Shown here: piece after piece, positions 37,141 through 46,050 of the stretch
Numbering within the stretch: position 1 is the first letter of the stretch
Layout of the letters: each line of letters begins with the position of its first letter
Origin: Ahrensia sp.
GTDB taxonomy: Bacteria; Pseudomonadota; Alphaproteobacteria; Rhizobiales; Rhizobiaceae
Direction: 5' to 3'
DNA length: 64,000 bases
NCBI GenBank assembly: GCA_002706335.1
Contig: PAKZ01000012.1
Location: 39,693 to 103,692, forward strand
The notes under the pieces: generated by a model
The model's database searches: none
What the model was told of the DNA's origin: nothing
Seen by the model: the letters and a program-made list of their open reading frames with translations, nothing else
Position numbers and translations under genes: made by a program

Positions 37141-38376
37141 TCAGTCGCCGTGACCGGCAATCATCATCGCCTCATAGGCAAGCCGCTCGGTCTTTTTCAT
37201 CCGTTCGGAGGCCGATTTCAGCTGGCCGCAAGCGGCGAGGATATCCTGGCCGCGCGGCGTGCGGATGGGCGAGGCATAGCCGTTCGCATTGATGAAATCG
37301 GCAAATTCCTCGATCTGTTCCCAATCCGAGCATTCATAGGCCGAGCCCGGCCACTTGTTGAACGGAATCAAATTGATCTTCGCCGGAATGCCCTTGAGCA
37401 ATCGCACCAGGTCCTTGGCGTCGGCAAGGCTGTCATTGACGCCCTTCAGCATCACATATTCGAAGGTGATACGCCGCGCATTCGACAGGCCCGGATAGGC
37501 CCGGCAGGCGTCCAGTAATTCTTTCAGCGGATATTTCTTGTTGATCGGCACCAGTTCGTCGCGCAGCGTGTCATTGGTGGCATGCAGCGAGATCGCCAGC
37601 ATCACGCCGGTCTCCTCGCCGATCCTGACGATCCCCGGCACGACGCCGGAAGTCGACAACGTGATGCGGCGTTTCGACAGGGAAAGGCCCTCGCCATCGG
37701 CGAAGATCAGCAGCGCGTCCCGCACGTGATCGTAATTGTACAGCGGCTCGCCCATGCCCATCATCACGACATTGGAGACCTTGCGCCCCTCCGACGGCAC
37801 GATGGCGCCCTGCGGCGTATCCTTGTCCGGAAAATCGCCGAGGCGCTCGCGCGCCAGCAGCAGCTGTGAGACGATTTCCTCGGATGTCAGATTGCGGACC
37901 AGACGCTGCGTACCCGTATGGCAGAAGGTACAGGTCAGCGTGCAGCCGACCTGGCTGGAGACGCAAAGCGTCCCGCGGCCCTCCTCCGGGATATAAACCG
38001 TCTCTACTTCGACCGGCTTGCCCGCACCGCGCGGCGGGAAACGCAGCAGCCATTTGCGCGTGCCGTCATTGGAGACCTGCTCCTCGACGATCTCGGGCCG
38101 CGCGATGGAGAAATTCTCCCTCAGCATGGCGCGCAGATCCTTTGAGACATTGGTCATGTCGTCGAAATCGGAGACGCCGCGAACATAAAGCCAGTGCCAA
38201 AGCTGCTGAACGCGCATTCGAACCTGGCGTTCCGGGACGCCCGCCTGCTTCAGCGCATCGGCAAGCTGTGGCCGCGTCAGACCGATCAGCGTCGGCTTTT
38301 CGGCCAAAGCCGCGCGCGCGTTGGCGCCATGCGCATCGCGCGCCGTCACGTCGGTCAAGTCGAGGGAAACCGCCAT
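37141..38376 (-). CDS. rlmN: 23S rRNA / tRNA m2A methyltransferase RlmN
   Basis: The 411-residue radical SAM enzyme has CTLTCTFC (CX3CX2C, about 145-152), [15 protein letters not shown] and STSGVVPGI, and a C-terminal ICAACGQL-like segment (here [15 protein letters not shown]) with the second catalytic Cys. RlmN methylates A2503 of 23S rRNA and A37 of some tRNAs. It is convergent with the GT39 gene (2-base gap). Confidence 0.97.
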   Translation of the reverse strand: MAVSLDLTDVTARDAHGANARAALAEKPTLIGLTRPQLADALKQAGVPERQVRMRVQQLWHWLYVRGVSDFDDMTNVSKDLRAMLRENFSIARPEIVEEQVSNDGTRKWLLRFPPRGAGKPVEVETVYIPEEGRGTLCVSSQVGCTLTCTFCHTGTQRLVRNLTSEEIVSQLLLARERLGDFPDKDTPQGAIVPSEGRKVSNVVMMGMGEPLYNYDHVRDALLIFADGEGLSLSKRRITLSTSGVVPGIVRIGEETGVMLAISLHATNDTLRDELVPINKKYPLKELLDACRAYPGLSNARRITFEYVMLKGVNDSLADAKDLVRLLKGIPAKINLIPFNKWPGSAYECSDWEQIEEFADFINANGYASPIRTPRGQDILAACGQLKSASERMKKTERLAYEAMMIAGHGD

Positions 38377-38452
38377 CGTCGTTCCAAAGTCATTTTCAGC
38401 GAAGGCTGCGCTTTACCATGCTTTGCGCCCGCCGTCACGCTTGTCCAAAAAG

Positions 38453-38477
38453 CGAAAAGCCGGGCACAGCCCGGCTT
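38453..38477 (-). terminator. intrinsic terminator after ialB-like gene
   Basis: AAGCCGGGC (38457-38465) pairs with GCCCGGCTT (38469-38477) over a three-base loop. On the minus strand it is followed by a T-rich stretch. It ends the gene whose stop is at 38502. Confidence 0.8.
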
Positions 38478-38501
38478 CCCAGTTCCAATTCATGTAGATG
38501 C

Positions 38502-39023
38502 TTACTTGCAGTCCTGAATGGCGTTGAGCGCAGCCGTCACGCCGGACAGCGAATAGTCGTAGCTCGTATTGGTACCGCGCGCAGAAATCGCCTGCACCGT
38601 CATCTTTGCCCCGGCCTTCATCGCCGCGACGAGCGCCGGCTCCTGCGCGGCGTTTTCCGCCCAAGCCGACTTGTCCTTTGTGAAGAAGGAAAAGCTCTGG
38701 TCGCCGATCGTCACGGTCACCTTGGACGCGTCCTTCAGGCCGTAATCGGCCATGAATTGCGGCTCGTAGGAGACGTTCTGCGTCGTCCGCTGTGTGACGA
38801 TGAAGAAATTCGTGCCGTGATTGACGTCGGCCGGCTTTTCCGAACCCGGGATCGGAACGGAGAGCGTGTAGCAGACCTTGCTGCCGCCGGAATTGTAGCT
38901 GAAGGCGCTCCAGTCATTGTAGTCGCCGATACGCGTCGGCGTTTGCGCCCAGGCGCCGACGGCGCTGGACGCCACCATCGCTGCCGCCATCAATCCCGCA
39001 GTAACTTTCGTGTCGATGAACAT
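38502..39023 (-). CDS. invasion-associated locus B (IalB) family secreted protein
   Basis: The 173-residue product has a signal peptide (MFIDTKVTAGLMAAAMVASSAVGAWAQ, cut after AQ) and a mature domain with WSAFSYNSGGSKVCYTLSVP and a C-terminal AIQDCK. That is the two-cysteine layout of the IalB family, named from a Bartonella factor and widespread in Hyphomicrobiales. Function outside Bartonella is unknown. Start ATG at 39021-39023; the frame extends ten codons further without signal character. Confidence 0.87.
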   Translation of the reverse strand: MFIDTKVTAGLMAAAMVASSAVGAWAQTPTRIGDYNDWSAFSYNSGGSKVCYTLSVPIPGSEKPADVNHGTNFFIVTQRTTQNVSYEPQFMADYGLKDASKVTVTIGDQSFSFFTKDKSAWAENAAQEPALVAAMKAGAKMTVQAISARGTNTSYDYSLSGVTAALNAIQDCK

Positions 39024-39384
39024 ATTTCCTACCGGTTCGTGTCGGTCACGCATGCAAGTTGAGGATTTGGCAAACCGAGTCTGTACGAATCACGGTTACC
39101 AAAATGTGAATAAAACGCCAATGAGTCGAAACTTTCCACCCTGGCGCACGTCAGCGGCGTGACGCCGTGTCCCAACAGCAGAAAAATGCGACGTGAAAGC
39201 GGCAACAGTTTGACTTCCCCGGTCAGGGCAAGGGCTGCCTTGCCTGCGTAAAGCTCTATTAAACCTTTCCGAGCAAAGTTCTGTCGACGCAACCAAATAT
39301 GATTCGCCGCGGCATGATGCCGGTGCTCGAACTTCCGCGTACCGTCTCGATGACTGCCGGACCGTATCGCTATCAAGAGTAACC
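39024..39384. other. intergenic, no gene seen
   Basis: This 361-base gap lies between two genes that start away from each other and should hold both promoters. I see no convincing ORF, no T-tract terminator and no strong hairpin longer than six base pairs. The middle (39100-39300) is slightly richer in A+T than the flanks. Confidence 0.5.
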
Positions 39385-39942
39385 ATGACCTCGATACCAC
39401 CGGTAAGTTCCGGCGCCTTGCAGATCTTGCGCCAGGATCGATCGACATTCGCGGACGACAAGAAGCCCGCAGCAGCCGATATTGCCGCCACCGCCAACGG
39501 CATCAGCACCCAGTTCAGGAATGCGCAGGCCGCCGCCGCGGAATCCGTTTTCAGCGTCAACCATGTCGATATCACCGAGATGAAGATGCAGCTGATCGAG
39601 AAGACCGGAAAGGCCTTCGGCATCGAAAGGGGCGACTTCGACAACCAGGGCGACTTCGGAAAGGCCATCAAAGCGGTGGTTTCCGAAATCAGGCGCATGG
39701 AAAACGGGGACCGGATGCTCGCCAACATCGCCAAGGATCTCGGACTGGACGATCTGGGAATTTCGATCGACACAATGGTCGGCGCCATCGTCGATCCGGG
39801 CGGCCGTGACGACAAGAAACTCGATGAAGCGCTGAGAGAACAGACGGGCGAGGATTTTGTCGATTCCGCGCAGGGCGGTTCCGCGGCCCGCGGATTCCCA
39901 GTCCTTGTCGATGATCTGGGACTTTACGGCCCGGCGGCCTGA
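39385..39942 (+). CDS. unknown cytoplasmic protein
   Basis: The 185-residue product (MTSIPPVSSGALQILRQDRS) has no signal peptide or membrane segment. It is rich in Asp, Ala and Gly and predicted largely helical, with MKMQLIEKTGKAFGIERGDFDNQGDFGKAIKAVVSEIRRMEN in the middle and GLDDLGISIDTMVGAIVDPGG later. I do not recognise the family. Codon use resembles its neighbours and the ATG is preceded by AAGAG, so I think it is real. Confidence 0.65.
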   Translation: MTSIPPVSSGALQILRQDRSTFADDKKPAAADIAATANGISTQFRNAQAAAAESVFSVNHVDITEMKMQLIEKTGKAFGIERGDFDNQGDFGKAIKAVVSEIRRMENGDRMLANIAKDLGLDDLGISIDTMVGAIVDPGGRDDKKLDEALREQTGEDFVDSAQGGSAARGFPVLVDDLGLYGPAA

Positions 39943-39950
39943 CTGCTTTC

Positions 39951-40385
39951 TCAGGCGTCGATGACCGGTGTCTCGTCGTCTTCCGGCGTCTCGATTTCGT
40001 GATCGGCCAAAGCGCGCCGCGCCGCTGTTCGGTGCGCTTCCGTGATATTTCCGCGCACAGCCCCAAACGCCGCCATCAGCCCGGCGATGTCGTCGCCGAA
40101 ACCGATCGACAGCAGAAAATCGGGAATGAAATCGAGCGGCAGAACGAAATAAGCGAGCGCGGCCAGAAGGATGCCCCGCACCTTGGCGGGCGTCTTGGGA
40201 TCCAGCGCGCAGAAATAGGCGGCAACGACATCCTCCATGAAGGGGATGCGCCGGGCGGCTTTTCTCGCCGTCGCCCAGAATTTCTCCCGGACGCGCGTTT
40301 CACGCCGCTCCTGCTCTTCCTCGGAGCCCGGTTCGAGAATCTCGCCGATCCTCAACTCATCCATGTCGGCTTTCCTGTCCGTCAT
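39951..40385 (-). CDS. YkvA/DUF1232 family membrane protein
   Basis: The 144-residue product has the DUF1232 core: RIPFMEDVVAAYFCALDPKTPAKVRGILLAALAYFVLPLDFIPDFLLSIGFGDDIAGLMAA (about 47-107), in which YFVLPLDFIPD is the signature. One or two membrane helices are predicted. The molecular role is unknown. ATG at 40383-40385; Met 8 is an alternative. Confidence 0.9.
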   Translation of the reverse strand: MTDRKADMDELRIGEILEPGSEEEQERRETRVREKFWATARKAARRIPFMEDVVAAYFCALDPKTPAKVRGILLAALAYFVLPLDFIPDFLLSIGFGDDIAGLMAAFGAVRGNITEAHRTAARRALADHEIETPEDDETPVIDA

Positions 40386-40416
40386 GGTTGAGATGTGGGG
40401 AATACGGCTAAACGCT

Positions 40417-40710
40417 TCAAGTCGCCGCCGCTTCCATGGCCGCGGCGAGTTTCAGGTCCAGTTCGGTGACGCCGTCCGAATCATGCGTCGTCAGAGTGAC
40501 CTCGACACGATTATAGACATTGAACCATTCGGGATGGTGGTTCATCTTTTCCGCGGTCAGCGCGGCCTCTGTCATGAAGGCGAAAGCCCTGCGAAAATTC
40601 TTGAACTTGAACGATTTGGTGATGGCGTTGCCGTCCTCGCGGGCGCTCCAGTCCGGCAGATCCTTCAGCGCCTTGGCGATTGCACCGGAATCCAGTTTCG
40701 GCTTTGACAT
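40417..40710 (-). CDS. phhB: pterin-4a-carbinolamine dehydratase
   Basis: The 97-residue product has [32 protein letters not shown]; the HHPEW motif holds the catalytic His pair. The enzyme regenerates quinonoid dihydrobiopterin during phenylalanine hydroxylation, and may also act in pterin repair, as no phhA is in the window. AGGAGG lies just upstream of the ATG. Confidence 0.95.
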   Translation of the reverse strand: MSKPKLDSGAIAKALKDLPDWSAREDGNAITKSFKFKNFRRAFAFMTEAALTAEKMNHHPEWFNVYNRVEVTLTTHDSDGVTELDLKLAAAMEAAAT

Positions 40711-40757
40711 GACAGCCTCCTTTCTTCATCGGGTTTCACATGATGCAGAATGAACGA

Positions 40758-41237
40758 ATGTCTATCCTGTTCGTGTGCCTCGGCAATATCTGCCGTTCTC
40801 CGCTAGCGGAAGGCGTGTTCCGCGATATCGTCGAGGCCCATGGCGCACAGGAACGCTTCTTTGTTGATTCCGCCGGCACTGGCAACTGGCACCAGGGCAA
40901 ACCGCCGGACCGGCGCTCGGTGGACGTGGCCGGCCGTCACGGTATCGACCTCACCGGGCTGCGCGCCCGTCAGGTGACGCATCAGGATTTCGAACGGTTC
41001 GATCTGCTACTCGGCATGGATAGCGATAATGTCGCGACGCTTGCCGCCCTCGCGCCGCCAGGACGGCGCGGCCGTCTCGCGCAATTTCACGAGTTTTCCA
41101 CAGGCGTGCCACGCGACGTACCCGATCCCTATTACGGGAACGAGGACGGTTTCGAGGCGGTCTACCGGATGATTCGCGCCTCGGCCGGTTCCCTCTTCGA
41201 AAAGCTCGAGGCGGAAACGCGCGGCGTCAGCGGGTAG
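40758..41237 (+). CDS. low molecular weight protein tyrosine phosphatase
   Basis: The 159-residue product has FVCLGNICRSPLAEGVFRDI (CX5R active site CLGNICRS, Cys about 8) and a C-terminal DVPDPYYGNEDGFEAVY with the general acid Asp. It dephosphorylates tyrosine residues; in bacteria it often regulates polysaccharide synthesis. I chose the ATG at 40758 where homology begins; in-frame ATGs lie at 40740 and 40743. The last 76 bases overlap the convergent thpR gene. Confidence 0.93.
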   Translation: MSILFVCLGNICRSPLAEGVFRDIVEAHGAQERFFVDSAGTGNWHQGKPPDRRSVDVAGRHGIDLTGLRARQVTHQDFERFDLLLGMDSDNVATLAALAPPGRRGRLAQFHEFSTGVPRDVPDPYYGNEDGFEAVYRMIRASAGSLFEKLEAETRGVSG

Positions 41238-41755
41238 CTGTCTTCGACAATGTACGGTCCGCCGCCGACCGATTCGCGCGAGGACATCAAAACGAAACGG
41301 CTGACCGTGAAAGGCGGCACATGGAAGTTGCCGCGACTGGAAAGATAGCGCGCCGCCATCTCCGGCTGCACGTTGCGCAGACGCGCAACCGTGACATGCG
41401 GCGTAAACTTGCGCGGATCCGCCGGCAACCTGAGCCGCTGACAAATCCTTTCAATTTCCGCCTGCAACTCGATCAGGTCGGGCGAGGCGGTCGGTACGGC
41501 GAACAGTGAATGCGGCTTCTTGCCGCCAAAACATCCCAGCCCGGACAGGCCCATCTTGAATTCGGATCGCCGGATCCGCCCGAGCGCATCGGCAAACTCG
41601 TCGGCGACGTGATGTTCGACGTCGCCAATAAAGCGCAATGTCAGGTGATAGTTCTCGATGTCGATCCAGCGGGCGCCCGGCAAACCGCCACGCAGGAGCC
41701 ACAGGGACATCGCCGCATTGTGCGGAATTTCGACGGCGGCAAACAAACGCGGCAT
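41162..41755 (-). CDS. thpR: RNA 2',3'-cyclic phosphodiesterase (2H family)
   Basis: The 197-residue product has the two HxTx motifs HLTL (about 43) and HVTV (about 120) of 2H phosphoesterases, with WLRGGLPGARWIDIENYHLTLRFIGDV near the first. ThpR opens 2',3'-cyclic phosphates. The N-terminus MPRLFAAVEIP is typical. The final 25 residues, past the usual domain end, are encoded in antisense to the end of the phosphatase gene, so the two genes share 76 bases tail to tail. Confidence 0.92.
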   Translation of the reverse strand: MPRLFAAVEIPHNAAMSLWLLRGGLPGARWIDIENYHLTLRFIGDVEHHVADEFADALGRIRRSEFKMGLSGLGCFGGKKPHSLFAVPTASPDLIELQAEIERICQRLRLPADPRKFTPHVTVARLRNVQPEMAARYLSSRGNFHVPPFTVSRFVLMSSRESVGGGPYIVEDSYPLTPRVSASSFSKREPAEARIIR

Positions 41756-41887
41756 GATGGTCTCCCCTCCGGTTTCGGAAGCGTGACGGGCAAATCACCT
41801 TGTCCCCAATGGAATCGAATCACGGTCGAGGCCATGGCGCAAGCGATTTATTCGCCGACAATTTGCGCACCGCAGGAAAAGACGAAA

Positions 41888-42520
41888 TCAGCCGTCGCGG
41901 CCTTCGAGATAGTCTTTCATCAGCGGCAGGAACCTCTCAACCATCGTGGCAACACCCTTTTCATTCGGATGCATGCCATCTTCCAGTTGCTTGTCCGGCT
42001 GCGCCGCAACCCCGTCGAGAAAGAAGGGATAGAGCGGCACGTCATATTTCGCGGCGAGCTCAGGAAAGATCGGATTGAAACCGGCGGCATAGTCTTCGCC
42101 CATGTTCGGCGGCGCCAGCATTCCGGCAAGAATGACGTCGATCCCCTTTTCCTTGAGATGGGCAATCATTGTGTCGAGATTCTTACGGCTGAGGTCCGGC
42201 GAAATGCCGCGCAGAGCATCATTGGCGCCGAGTTCCAGAATGACGAAATCCGTGTCGTCGGGCACCGACCAGTCGAGCCGCGATAGCCCGGCGGAGGTAG
42301 TGTCGCCGGAAACGCCAGCATTGGCGATCTCGATGTCGTAGCCCTCCTCCTTCAACGCCGCCTCAAGCTGGTCGGCAAAGGACTGGTTCGGCCCGAGCTG
42401 ATAGCCGGCCATAAGGCTGTCGCCGAACCCGACCCCCCGGATCGTATCGGCAAGACCCGGCATCGCTGTAAACGCGAATGAGCCAGCAACAAGCAAAATG
42501 CGCAACAAGTTTTTGACCAT
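41888..42520 (-). CDS. tesA: SGNH-family arylesterase / lysophospholipase (TesA type)
   Basis: The 210-residue product has a signal peptide (MVKNLLRILLVAGSFAFTAMPGLA), then GFGDSLMAGYQL (block I, catalytic Ser), ELGANDALRG (block III) and DGMHPNEKG (block V, Asp-His). It should be a periplasmic esterase or thioesterase. ATG at 42538 is an alternative start, six residues longer. It is divergent from the ABC transporter genes by about 55 bases, an arrangement also found around E. coli tesA/ybbA/ybbP. Confidence 0.92.
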   Translation of the reverse strand: MVKNLLRILLVAGSFAFTAMPGLADTIRGVGFGDSLMAGYQLGPNQSFADQLEAALKEEGYDIEIANAGVSGDTTSAGLSRLDWSVPDDTDFVILELGANDALRGISPDLSRKNLDTMIAHLKEKGIDVILAGMLAPPNMGEDYAAGFNPIFPELAAKYDVPLYPFFLDGVAAQPDKQLEDGMHPNEKGVATMVERFLPLMKDYLEGRDG

Positions 42521-42575
42521 AAGGGGTTTCGTTCCCATTTAGACCTGATTGCTGCTCATATAGGACCGATTCCCC

Positions 42576-43274
42576 GTGACAGAAGCGCTCATCTCCCTGA
42601 CCGATGTTGATTTGAAACTCGGCAACGGCGCGAACGCCGTTCATGCGCTCAAATCCGTGAGCCTCGACATTGCCGGGGGAGAATCTGTCGGCGTGGTCGG
42701 ACCGTCCGGGTCCGGCAAGACGACGCTACTCATGGTTCTCTCCGGTCTCGAGCGGCCCGACAGCGGTTCCGTGAAGGTGGCGGGAGCCACACTCAATACC
42801 ATGGGCGAGGATGCGGTCGCCGCCTTTCGCGGTCAGAATATCGGCATCGTTTTCCAGTCCTTCCATCTGATCCCGAACATGACGGCGCTGGAAAATGTCG
42901 CCGTGCCGCTGGAACTGGCGGGCGAGCGCAACGCTTTCGAAAAGGCCGAGGCCGAGTTGACCGCCGTCGGATTGCAACATCGGCTGACCCATTATCCGGG
43001 CCAACTCTCTGGCGGCGAGCAGCAGCGTGTCGCGATTGCCCGGGCGCTCGCGCCGGATCCGAAGATCCTGATCGCGGACGAGCCGACCGGCAATCTCGAC
43101 GGCGCCACCGGCCAGGCCGTATCCGAATTGCTTTTCGCCAAGCAGCGAGAACGCGGCATGACCTTCGTGCTCGTGACCCATGACGAAGGCCTCGCCAATG
43201 AATGCACCCGCCAGCTCGCTGTCGATTCCGGCGAGGTCAGGGAACGCACGGGTTACAAACGAGCCGCCGAATGA
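42576..43274 (+). CDS. ABC transporter ATP-binding protein (YbbA/LolD type)
   Basis: The 232-residue ATPase has GPSGSGKTTLLMVLSGLE (Walker A), LSGGEQQRVAIARALAPDP (signature), LIADEPTGNLDG (Walker B plus D-loop) and VTHDEGLA (switch His). It is of the MacB/LolD class whose members work with FtsX-fold permeases. It starts with GTG at 42576, and its stop overlaps the permease start (ATGA 43271-43274). Together with tesA it resembles ybbAP-tesA. Confidence 0.93.
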   Translation: MTEALISLTDVDLKLGNGANAVHALKSVSLDIAGGESVGVVGPSGSGKTTLLMVLSGLERPDSGSVKVAGATLNTMGEDAVAAFRGQNIGIVFQSFHLIPNMTALENVAVPLELAGERNAFEKAEAELTAVGLQHRLTHYPGQLSGGEQQRVAIARALAPDPKILIADEPTGNLDGATGQAVSELLFAKQRERGMTFVLVTHDEGLANECTRQLAVDSGEVRERTGYKRAAE

Positions 43275-45832
43275 CGAAGATGCCACTGTCGCGCCTGGTG
43301 CCCCTTGCCTTCCGTTTTGCGCTGCGCGAATTGCGCGGCGGCCTGACGGGTTTCTACGTCTTCCTCGCCTGTATTGCGCTCGGCACCGCCGCGATCGGTG
43401 GCGTGAATGCGGTTTCGAAATCGGTGACCGACGGCATCGACCAGGAAGGCCAGGTGATCCTTGGCGGCGACCTGCGTTTCGAACTCGTCCACCGTATCGC
43501 ATCCGACGAGGAACGCGCCTTTCTCAATTCGCTCGGCGATGTCGCGGTTTCCGCCGACATGCGCTCCATGGCGCGCCTCGAGGATCAATCGGACCAGTCA
43601 CTGGTCGAACTGAAGGCCGTCGACGGAGCCTATCCGCTCTATGGCGAACTGCTGACCGAACCCGCGCTTCCTCGCGACGCCTTGTTTGCGCCGAAAGACG
43701 GTGTCTACGGCGCGGCGGCGCAGCAGATCCTTCTCGACAGGCTCAACCTCGAAATCGGAGACAGTGTCAGGCTCGGCACCACCACCTTCCAGATCCGCGC
43801 GGTGATCGAGCGCGAACCGGACGCGGTCTCTGACGGTTTCGCCTTCGCGCCGCGCCTGCTCGTCTCGCTTGACGGGCTTGATGCCTCCGGCCTCGTCCAG
43901 CCGGGATCGCTCGTTGAATATGTCTACAAGATACGTACCCCGCAGGGCACGACGCCAGCGGATCTGACTGCGATCGCCGAACGCGCCCACAATGAATTTC
44001 CAGCCGCAGGCTGGTCGATCCGTGACCGAGGGAGAGCCGCGCCATCGCTTTCGGCCAATATTGAGCGTTTCGCGCAATTTCTGACGCTGGTTGGCCTGAC
44101 CGCGCTGGTGACTGGCGGCGTCGGCGTGGCCAACGCGGTACGCGCCTTCCTCGATTCCAAGCGTACCGTGATCGCCACATTCAAATGCCTCGGCGCACCC
44201 GGCGGCTTCGTGACGCTGGTCTATCTGATCCAGATCCTCGCTATCGCATTGATCGGTATTGCGGTTGGACTCGTCTTCGCCTCGGCCATGCCCTGGATCG
44301 CCGCATGGGCGCTTGCCGACTACGTTCCGCTGCCGGCCAATCAGGGTCTCTATCCGGGCGCGCTGGGCCTGGCGACCGTCTTCGCGCTGGTCACGACACT
44401 GGCTTTCGCCATTCTGCCGCTCGGGCGCGCTCGCGACATCGCAGCCACCGACCTGTTCCGCGATCAGACCTTCGACGGCGAGCATCGTCCGCGCTTGCTC
44501 TACCTTGCTGCGGCGCTGGCGCTGATCGCGATACTCGTTGCCCTCGCCATCGGTGCATCCTACGACCGCCGCATCGCGGCGATCTTCCTTGCCGGAATCG
44601 CCTTTTCCTTCGCCGTGCTGCGGGTGGTCTCGCTGCTGGTCCAGGCACTGGCGAAACGCGCGCCGCGCGTGCGCTCAACGTCGCTCAGGCTCGCGATCGG
44701 CAACATTCACAGGCCGGGCGCGCTAACGCCTTCCGTCGTACTCTCGCTCGGTCTCGGCCTGACCCTTCTGGTCAGCCTCGCTTTGATCGATGGCAATCTG
44801 CGCCGGCAGATCGCCGGTAACCTGCCGGAACGCGCGCCGAATTTCTTCTTCGTCGACATCCAGAACAACATCATTTCGGACTTCACCGATCTCGTGACCA
44901 AGACGGCCGGCCCCGGGGGAGTGCTGCAGCGCGTACCAATGCTGCGTGGCCGCATCGTCGCGCTCAACGGTCAGGACGTCGCTACCATGGAATTGCCGGC
45001 GGAGGGCCAATGGGTGCTGCGCGGCGATCGCGGCATCACCTATTCCCGGGACGTTCCAGAAAACTCCACCCTGGTCGACGGCGAGTGGTGGCCGGAGGAC
45101 TACTCCGGTGAACCGCTGGTCTCGTTCTCCGCCGAGGAGGCCGGCGAAATCGGCCTGACAATCGGCGACACCGTGACGATCAATGTGCTCGGCCGCAACA
45201 TCACCGCCCGGATCGCCAATCTGCGTCAGGTCCAGTGGGAATCGCTGTCGATCAATTTCGTCATGGTCTTTTCGCCCAACACCTTCGCCGGCGCGCCGCA
45301 TGCTTGGCTGGCGACGCTGACCATGCCTGACGCCACCACCGCTAAGGAGGCCGATATTCTGCGCGAGGTGACTCAGGCTTTTCCGGCCGTGACATCGGTA
45401 CGCGTCAAGGACGCGATCGACCTCGTTAACGACCTGATCGGCCAGTTGGCGACCGCGATCCGCGCCGCGGCGGCCGTCGCGCTCATCGCATCCGTTCTCG
45501 TGCTCGGCGGAGCGCTTGCCGCCGGCAATCGCGCCCGGGTGCACGACGCAGTCGTCCTGAAAATGCTCGGTGCGACCCGCAAAATGCTGATCGGCGCCTT
45601 TTCGCTGGAATACCTGATCCTCGGAGCGGCGACGGCCGTTTTCGCCCTGCTGGCCGGCGGCGTCGCGGCATGGTTTGTGATCACCCGCATCATGAACCTG
45701 CCCTGGGAAATGCTGCCCGGCGTGGCGGGTGGAACGCTGGCAACCGCGCTCGTCCTGACCGTAGGATTCGGGTTGGCAGGCACCTGGCGTGTTCTCGGTC
45801 AGAAAGCGGCGCCGGTTCTTCGAAATTTGTAA
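43271..45832 (+). CDS. FtsX-like ABC permease (YbbP type)
   Basis: The 853-residue product has ten hydrophobic segments: one near the N-terminus (about 27-47), a block around 280-480 and a C-terminal group (about 735-850), with two large periplasmic domains between. The sequence NAVSKSVTDGIDQEGQVILGGDLRF and the C-terminal GALAAGNRARVHDAVVLKMLGATRKMLIGAFSLEYLILG match the YbbP permease of the MacB/FtsX fold. With its ATPase it may extract or move a periplasmic or outer-membrane lipid or lipoprotein. Start ATG 43271 overlaps the ATPase stop. Confidence 0.92.
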   Translation: MTKMPLSRLVPLAFRFALRELRGGLTGFYVFLACIALGTAAIGGVNAVSKSVTDGIDQEGQVILGGDLRFELVHRIASDEERAFLNSLGDVAVSADMRSMARLEDQSDQSLVELKAVDGAYPLYGELLTEPALPRDALFAPKDGVYGAAAQQILLDRLNLEIGDSVRLGTTTFQIRAVIEREPDAVSDGFAFAPRLLVSLDGLDASGLVQPGSLVEYVYKIRTPQGTTPADLTAIAERAHNEFPAAGWSIRDRGRAAPSLSANIERFAQFLTLVGLTALVTGGVGVANAVRAFLDSKRTVIATFKCLGAPGGFVTLVYLIQILAIALIGIAVGLVFASAMPWIAAWALADYVPLPANQGLYPGALGLATVFALVTTLAFAILPLGRARDIAATDLFRDQTFDGEHRPRLLYLAAALALIAILVALAIGASYDRRIAAIFLAGIAFSFAVLRVVSLLVQALAKRAPRVRSTSLRLAIGNIHRPGALTPSVVLSLGLGLTLLVSLALIDGNLRRQIAGNLPERAPNFFFVDIQNNIISDFTDLVTKTAGPGGVLQRVPMLRGRIVALNGQDVATMELPAEGQWVLRGDRGITYSRDVPENSTLVDGEWWPEDYSGEPLVSFSAEEAGEIGLTIGDTVTINVLGRNITARIANLRQVQWESLSINFVMVFSPNTFAGAPHAWLATLTMPDATTAKEADILREVTQAFPAVTSVRVKDAIDLVNDLIGQLATAIRAAAAVALIASVLVLGGALAAGNRARVHDAVVLKMLGATRKMLIGAFSLEYLILGAATAVFALLAGGVAAWFVITRIMNLPWEMLPGVAGGTLATALVLTVGFGLAGTWRVLGQKAAPVLRNL

Positions 45833-45926
45833 GCAATTCGGCAAGAGTCCGTTAACCCTGTGCTCCGCAGGGTCAATTCGACGCACAATCCGTTCCGTTT
45901 CCTCGCCTTTTGGGCTTTATCCGGTC

Positions 45927-46035
45927 TTGTCTGCGCCGCATTGGCACCTCATATTATGTCGCAGGCATGCTGGAGTCCCGCCAGCGGCGCCGCGGTACGG
46001 CATTCGGCCGGCCGGACACCCGACGGGATTTGAGA
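45927..46035 (+). promoter_or_regulatory. promoter and ybhL-leader-like structured 5' UTR
   Basis: TTGTCT (45927-45932), a 17-base spacer and CATATT (45950-45955) form a promoter. The predicted RNA then begins near 45962 and can fold with TCCCG (45976-45980) pairing to CGGGA (46024-46028), closing shorter internal stems with many G-C pairs. A conserved ybhL leader RNA is known upstream of BI-1/YbhL genes in Hyphomicrobiales; the position fits. I cannot match the published consensus base by base, so the identity is tentative. Confidence 0.5.
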
Positions 46036-46050
46036 AGCACAGAGGTAAAA

